Origin: Pseudomonadota bacterium | GTDB lineage: Bacteria > Verrucomicrobiota > Verrucomicrobiia > Limisphaerales > SXTU01 | DNA: 64,000 nt | Direction of reading: 5' to 3' | Assembly: GCA_009922615.1 (NCBI GenBank) | Contig: RFVF01000015.1 | Span: forward strand, 1-64,000 | Shown here: one piece after another, positions 59,857-64,000 of the stretch | Layout of the letters: the number at the start of each line of letters is the position of its first letter | Position numbering within the stretch: the stretch's first letter is position 1 | The notes under the pieces: generated by a model | What the model saw: only the letters and a program-made list of their open reading frames with translations | Told to the model about the DNA's origin: nothing | Databases searched by the model: none | Position numbers and translations under genes: made by a program

Positions 59857-60392
59857 CGAATCACGTCGTAGTCGGCCCGGCCCGTGACCGGGTCGAGCGT
59901 GATTTTGCGCACGTCGCCGTAGAGCGAGCGCAGGATGACGGTGAACTCATCGCACGTTCCGTTCGCATGGAAACGCACGGCCACGAGTTCGGCGTCCTTG
60001 AGCAGTTGGAAGTTGATCGCGAGTTCCTCGATGCCGACTTCACTCGGCAGCTTTACGGAGAAAACATTGTGCCCCTCGCCTGCCTTTGGGGACGGACGCG
60101 CGTCGCTCGCGCCGACCGAAGTCTCGCTCTTGCCCGTTGCCGAAACTTCAAACGTGTAGTCCTGCGGCCTGATGCGCAGCTCGACCAGACTTCCGTGTAA
60201 GATCGCCTGCGCGCGGGCGGTGGCGCAGGCCTCCATCACATCGTTGAGCGCCTGGCGCATCGGCGTTTTGTTGTGCGCCGCGACAAACGCCGGGATCGCC
60301 ACCGACATGACGATGGCGATCAACCCCACGACGATCATGATCTCGATGAGGGTGAAGGCTCCAAGCCGACTGGCAGGGCGCGTCAGGTTCAT
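59853..60392 (-). CDS. gspH: Type II secretion system pseudopilin GspH-like
   Basis: This 179-residue protein has the prepilin motif RLGA-FTLIEIMIVVGLIAIVMSVA in part, with a 12-residue leader and Glu +5. The C-terminal domain is beta-rich (GSLVELRIRPQDYTFEV, LVAVRFHANGTCDEFTVIL in part), as in GspH/FimT pseudopilins. GspH links the major pilin GspG to the tip complex in known systems; no gspG is seen here. Its ATG overlaps the gspF stop by four bases. A FimT-like type IV pilus component is the alternative reading, but the neighbours favour T2SS. Confidence 0.84.
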   Translation of the reverse strand: MNLTRPASRLGAFTLIEIMIVVGLIAIVMSVAIPAFVAAHNKTPMRQALNDVMEACATARAQAILHGSLVELRIRPQDYTFEVSATGKSETSVGASDARPSPKAGEGHNVFSVKLPSEVGIEELAINFQLLKDAELVAVRFHANGTCDEFTVILRSLYGDVRKITLDPVTGRADYDVIR

Positions 60393-61681
60393 CGGCCCCC
60401 CATGCTGTTGCCGATATTGGACGTGATCGTGAACATGGCCTGCAACACGCTCAACAGCAGGAAGCCCACGCCCAGCGCGATGCTCACGATCAGCACCGGC
60501 TCGATCAAATTCGTCATCACGCGCAGGCCGATGTTCAGCTCGCTTTCGTAGGTGTCGGCCAGGTTGCGCAACGATCCCGGCACGTCGCCAGTGTCCTCGC
60601 CGATCTTGATGAGGTCGATCATCAGTTGGGGGAACACTTTGCTCTTCGCTAGCGGCTGCGCGATGGTCTTGCCGTCCGTCACGGCCTCGCGCGTCTGGGC
60701 GATGGCTTCCTTCAGCACGGAGTTGGGCATGACCTGCTCCGTGATCTTCAACGCAGTGAGCACGGAGACGCCGTTCTGCATGAGCGTGGAGAGCGTGCGC
60801 GCGAACTGGCCAAAGAGATGCAGCCGCACCACGTGGCCGATGATCGGGGCGTTGAGCTTCCAGCGGTCGAGTGTCTTGCGGCCCAAGTTGCTCGCACGGA
60901 AACGCAGGAAGACGATCGCGCCAGCCACGACGACCACGCCCATGACGAGCAGGTAAACCGGATTGCTAAAGATGTTGCTGATGCCGATGAGGAGCTTTGT
61001 GGACGCGGGCAGCTCCACCTTCATGTCCTGAAAAATGCTGAGAAACTTCGGCAGCATGTAGGTCATGAAAAAGAAGATGATGACCACGCCCGTGGCCATC
61101 ACAAACGCCGGATAGATCATCGCCGACGCGAACTTCTGCTGCACTTCCGCAAACCGCTCGAAGTGTTCCGCCAGCCGCTTCAGCACCTCCTGCAGAGCGC
61201 CGCTTTGCTCACCCGCGCGCACCATGTTCACATACATGTCGGAGAAAATGACCGGCTGCTTGGCCATCGCATCGGACAAGCTGCGGCCCTCGGTCACGTC
61301 GGCTTTCAACTGCTTGCTGATCTTGGAGGGAATGCCTTTCGTTTCGAGGTGCGTCATGCTGTTGAGCGCGACGGTGAGCGGCATGCCGGAACGGAGGAGA
61401 TTCGAGAGCTGCTGGGTGAACGTGGCCAGCTCCTGCAACTTTGGCTTGCGCGGCCGTAGCGCCGCCTCGCGCAACGTTGGCGGCAGCAGCTTCGTGAAAT
61501 CAAACGCCACGCCGGCCTTGCCCGCCGTCGTGCTCGCGCCACCCTTGGCCAGCTCCACCGCGACGGGGAAAAGCCCCAGCTTGTCGATCTGCGCCAGTGC
61601 CGCGCTGCGATCGTTCACATCCAGCACGCCGCTGACGGTTTCGCCGGAACGCTTCCGCGCCTTGTAAGTGAATTGTGCCAT
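60389..61681 (-). CDS. gspF: Type II secretion system inner-membrane protein GspF
   Basis: This 430-residue protein is of normal family length. N-terminal AQFTYKARKRSGETVSGVL is typical. There are two T2SSF domains: FTQQLSNLLRSGMPLTVALN in part (about 95) and FARTLSTLMQNGVSVLTALK in part (about 295). Three membrane segments lie at about 195-225 (VMATGVVIIFFFMTYMLP), 245-275 (VYLLVMGVVVVAGAIVFL) and the C-terminus (VLIVSIALGVGFLLLSVLQAM in part). It is the platform protein of the secretion machine, working with the ATPase GspE, which is not in this window. ATG at 61681 begins the conserved N-terminus. First gene of the F-H-I-J-K operon. Confidence 0.93.
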   Translation of the reverse strand: MAQFTYKARKRSGETVSGVLDVNDRSAALAQIDKLGLFPVAVELAKGGASTTAGKAGVAFDFTKLLPPTLREAALRPRKPKLQELATFTQQLSNLLRSGMPLTVALNSMTHLETKGIPSKISKQLKADVTEGRSLSDAMAKQPVIFSDMYVNMVRAGEQSGALQEVLKRLAEHFERFAEVQQKFASAMIYPAFVMATGVVIIFFFMTYMLPKFLSIFQDMKVELPASTKLLIGISNIFSNPVYLLVMGVVVVAGAIVFLRFRASNLGRKTLDRWKLNAPIIGHVVRLHLFGQFARTLSTLMQNGVSVLTALKITEQVMPNSVLKEAIAQTREAVTDGKTIAQPLAKSKVFPQLMIDLIKIGEDTGDVPGSLRNLADTYESELNIGLRVMTNLIEPVLIVSIALGVGFLLLSVLQAMFTITSNIGNSMGGR

Positions 61682-61789
61682 GTGGCTGCCGCGATACTTA
61701 ACCAGCCCGGCAGAAAAGTTGCGAGCGCGAAGCGCCAGACCTCGCACTTCATCGTCGCCAGGCGGCGTCCCGACGAATAACGTCTGCCT

Positions 61790-63142
61790 ATGCGCCGCCA
61801 ACTTTTGCTCGCCCTCTTGCTCTCCGCGCTCGCTCGTTCCGCGTCCGCCGATGACTGGCCGCAATGGCTTGGCCCGCAACGCGACGGCCTCTGGCGCGAG
61901 ACCGGCATCGTAAAGTCATTTCCCGCCGGCGGCCCACCGGTGCGCTGGCGCACGCCCATCGGCGCGGGCTACACGGGGCCGGCGGTGGCTGGCTGGCGCG
62001 TGTTCGTGACTGACCGCGTGCTGTCGCAGGGCGCGAAGAATCCCGCGAATCCCTTCAATCGCGGCGTCATCCCGGGCAAAGAGCGCGTGCTCTGTCTCGA
62101 TGAGGCGACCGGGGAAATTCTTTGGCAACACGAATACGATTGCCCCTACGACGTGAGCTATCCCGCCGGCCCGCGCGCCACGCCCGTCGTCAGCGGCGGC
62201 AAAGTTTGGACGCTCGGCACGGAGGGACACTTGTTCTGCCTTGATGCAAAGGACGGAAAAGTCATCTGGTCGCACGAGTTCAAGAAGGACTTTAACGCCA
62301 AGACGCCGCTGTGGGGCTTCGCCGCGAACCCGTTGCTCGACGGCAACAAACTCATCTGCCTCGTCGGCGGCGAGGGCAGCGTGGCGATGGCTTTCGACAA
62401 GGACACGGGCAAGGAACTCTGGCGCGCGCTGACCGCGAAAGAACCGGGCTACTGCCCGCCGATGATTTTCCAAGCGGGTGGCAAACGGCAGCTCATCATC
62501 TGGCATCCCGAGTCGGTCAACTCGCTCGACCCGGAGACGGGGAAAGTCTATTGGAGCGAACCGTTCGCCGTCCGTTCCGGACTCACCATCCCCACCCCGC
62601 GTGTGCTGGGTGACAAGCTCTTTCTCACGTCGTTCTATAACGGCCCGCTGATGCTTAAGCTCGCCGCGGACAAACCCGCTGCCGAGGTCCTCTGGCGCGG
62701 CACGAGCAGCAACGAACGCAACACCGACAAGCTCCACGCCATCATGTGCACACCGTGGTTCGAGGATGGTCACATCTACGGAGTGTGCAGTTACGGCCAG
62801 CTCCGCTGCCTCCGGTCTGAAACCGGAGAGCGCGTCTGGGAAACCTTCAAGGCCACGGGCGCAACGGGCGAAAACGGCGGCCGCAATGACCGCTGGGCAA
62901 ACGCCTTTCTTGTGAAGCACGGCGACCGCTTCTTCATCGCGAACGAGAAGGGCGACCTCATCATCGCGAAGCTGTCACCGCAGGGTTACGAGGAAATCAG
63001 CCGCGCGCATCTGCTCGAACCCACCGGAAACGCCGGTGCCCGCCCTGTGGTCTGGTCGCACCCCGCCTTCGCGAACAAGCACGCCTACCTGAGGAATGAC
63101 AAGGAGCTCATTTGCGTGGATTTGGCGGAGGGGGCGAAGTAA
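61790..63142 (+). CDS. Exported PQQ-like beta-propeller protein
   Basis: This 450-residue protein has a signal peptide at 1-20 (RRQLLLALLLSALARSASA). Mature start DWPQWLGPQRDGLWRETGIV is the hallmark of PVC PQQ-like propellers. Blades include CLDEATGEILWQHEYDCPYD in part, CLDAKDGKVIWSHEF, FDKDTGKELWRAL, LDPETGKVYWSEPF and CLRSETGERVWETF. It is diverged from the propeller at 21963-23273 and the two are not adjacent copies. No quinone-binding residues are recognisable, so a scaffolding or non-catalytic role is possible. Transcribed divergently from gspF across a 108-bp gap. Confidence 0.87.
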   Translation: MRRQLLLALLLSALARSASADDWPQWLGPQRDGLWRETGIVKSFPAGGPPVRWRTPIGAGYTGPAVAGWRVFVTDRVLSQGAKNPANPFNRGVIPGKERVLCLDEATGEILWQHEYDCPYDVSYPAGPRATPVVSGGKVWTLGTEGHLFCLDAKDGKVIWSHEFKKDFNAKTPLWGFAANPLLDGNKLICLVGGEGSVAMAFDKDTGKELWRALTAKEPGYCPPMIFQAGGKRQLIIWHPESVNSLDPETGKVYWSEPFAVRSGLTIPTPRVLGDKLFLTSFYNGPLMLKLAADKPAAEVLWRGTSSNERNTDKLHAIMCTPWFEDGHIYGVCSYGQLRCLRSETGERVWETFKATGATGENGGRNDRWANAFLVKHGDRFFIANEKGDLIIAKLSPQGYEEISRAHLLEPTGNAGARPVVWSHPAFANKHAYLRNDKELICVDLAEGAK

Positions 63143-63246
63143 CCGCCGGCTTTTTAGCCGCGCAGGAAACACGGATCGACCACGGACAAAATGGCGTTCT
63201 GCCCCCCCGTCAGTGTCGAATCCCTGTTGATTCGCGGCCAAACAAC

Positions 63247-63765
63247 TCAACACCCGCACGGCTTGCGGCGCGCACGTTTTGTTTGTTCGTGGGAATGGCC
63301 TTGCTTCTGGCACTCCGGACACACGCCGAAGAACTCCAGCTTGTGGGTAACGCTCTTGAAGCCGTGCGCGGCGGCGACGCGTTTCTCCAGCTCGTCTGCA
63401 AAGCAGTCGTCAATCTCCACGATGTCCGCGCAGCACGTGCAGACGAGGTGATGGTGATGCGCATGCGCGTCGCCGGTGACCAGTTCGAACCGCGCCGTGC
63501 CGTCGCCGAAGTCGAACCGCTTGACCATTCCCATCTCTTCGAGCAAGTGCATTGAGCGGTAGATGGTCGCCAAGTCGCAGTCGCCCTTCCCCAAGGCGGC
63601 GTGGATTTCCTTGTTCGTCATCGGATGCCGGTGCTGGCGCAGCAGGTCGAGGATCGACTGCCGCGGCCCGGTGATGCGTCGCGACTTCTGCCGCAGCCGT
63701 GAGGTCAATTCGGCCAGCGGCTCGGCGGCATTGTCATGCGCATGGGAATGGCTGGACGATTTCAT
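63247..63765 (-). CDS. Fur-family metal-responsive transcriptional regulator
   Basis: This protein has 172 residues from the ATG at 63765. The His-rich N-terminus SSSHSHAHD precedes the winged helix (RITGPRQSILDLL, CDLATIYRSMHLLEEMG). The dimerisation/metal region has DAHAHHHHLVCTCCADIVEIDD and a C-terminal CPEC pair, giving the structural Cys4 zinc site and a His-rich sensory site. The long C-terminal tail (HSHEQTKRARRKPCGC) adds further Cys and His. Zur, Fur and PerR cannot be told apart by eye; the His/Cys richness makes zinc attractive. It lies 73 bases downstream of guaA on the same strand. Confidence 0.9.
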   Translation of the reverse strand: MKSSSHSHAHDNAAEPLAELTSRLRQKSRRITGPRQSILDLLRQHRHPMTNKEIHAALGKGDCDLATIYRSMHLLEEMGMVKRFDFGDGTARFELVTGDAHAHHHHLVCTCCADIVEIDDCFADELEKRVAAAHGFKSVTHKLEFFGVCPECQKQGHSHEQTKRARRKPCGC

Positions 63766-63838
63766 GTGACCGAAGGCTAATCGCAAAGCCGCGCCACCGC
63801 CAAGGCGCAAGCGGTTTGGCTGCGTTTCTGAACGCAGC

Positions 63839-64000
63839 TCACTCCCACTCGATCGTCCCCGGCGGCTTGCTGGTGATGTCGAAGACGCAGCGGTTGACGC
63901 CCTTCACCTCGTTGATGATGCGCGTCGAGAGCTTCTCCAGCAGTTCGTAGGGCAGCTTCACCCAGTCGGCGGTCATCCCGTCCTGGCTTTCCACCGCGCG
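63839..64000 (-). CDS. guaA: GMP synthase (glutamine-hydrolysing), C-terminal end only
   Basis: Only the last 53 codons are inside the window. The sequence begins [20 protein letters not shown] in part, then [15 protein letters not shown] and [15 protein letters not shown] followed by the stop. That ending is highly specific to GuaA, whose C-terminal dimerisation domain finishes with ..DxTSKPPxTIEWE. GuaA aminates XMP to GMP using glutamine and ATP. The gene continues beyond the right edge. Confidence 0.95.
   Translation of the reverse strand, partial: RAVESQDGMTADWVKLPYELLEKLSTRIINEVKGVNRCVFDITSKPPGTIEWE

Noticed and set aside
63150-63175. Short hairpin CGGCT-TTTT-AGCCG after the PQQ-like gene
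   Set aside because: A 5-bp stem with no T tract after it; too weak to call a terminator.
1-64000. tRNA, rRNA, insertion sequences, prophage or integrase genes
   Set aside because: I found no tRNA-like cloverleaf, rRNA signature, transposase motif or phage gene on either strand; the window looks like stable chromosomal content.

Overview
This is GC-rich chromosomal DNA from a member of the PVC superphylum, most likely a Verrucomicrobiota lineage (Pedosphaera/Limisphaerales-like). The evidence is the gene content: a DUF1549/DUF1553 plus DUF1501 pair, a DUF1552 protein, a PVC-type cytochrome c/dehydrogenase with a discoidin-like tail, several sulfatases and SASA-type esterases, PQQ-like and NHL propeller proteins, and a very large exported repeat protein. 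The taxon is inferred from family content; no rRNA gene is present. Both ends of the window cut genes: a vWA-domain protein at the left and guaA at the right.

Layout. Positions 1-7979 hold a vWA/NYN gene pair, an XTP pyrophosphatase (rdgB), an AI-2E family permease, divergent proC and serine O-acetyltransferase genes, a Cu/Zn superoxide dismutase, an unknown exported protein and a DUF1552 protein. Positions 8131-21115 are one minus-strand block of nine genes: enolase-superfamily dehydratase, three SASA-type esterases, two Cys-type sulfatases, a GH99/WbsX-like protein, a metallopeptidase and a SEL1/C39-like peptidase. Three of its junctions are tight (two 4-base overlaps and a 4-base gap). At its head lies a divergent PAS-AraC regulator, and the intergenic gap contains a perfect nested palindrome. 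I read this as a regulated locus for breaking down sulfated and acetylated glycans (inference).

Positions 21963-26220 hold a PQQ-like propeller protein and a YncE-type propeller/phosphoesterase gene that is split by an apparent deletion with frameshift. Positions 26221-41682 are a single 5153-residue exported protein. It carries delta-60, NHL, Asp-box and RCC1-type propeller segments set between 17 cadherin/Ig-like repeats, and ends in cohesin - dockerin-like - cohesin. A strong intrinsic terminator candidate follows it.

Positions 41982-48559 hold the DUF1549/1553-DUF1501 pair and two exported proteins. Positions 48571-56793 hold a RapA-like SNF2 ATPase, a large PVC cytochrome c protein, and an operon of aldo/keto reductase, a small Cys/His protein and mtnA. 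Positions 56901-61681 hold a response regulator with a Cys-rich tail and a tightly overlapping type II secretion/pseudopilin operon (F-H-I-J-K). Positions 61790-64000 hold a PQQ-like propeller, a Fur-family regulator and the 3' end of guaA.

A cross-cutting feature is a set of degenerate tandem 7-bp repeats, with a different unit at each site. They occur at about five places: two near gene boundaries (1018, 1792), one inside mtnA (54402), and two that encode the leader peptides of the gspJ and gspI pseudopilins (59323-59401, 59788-59850).
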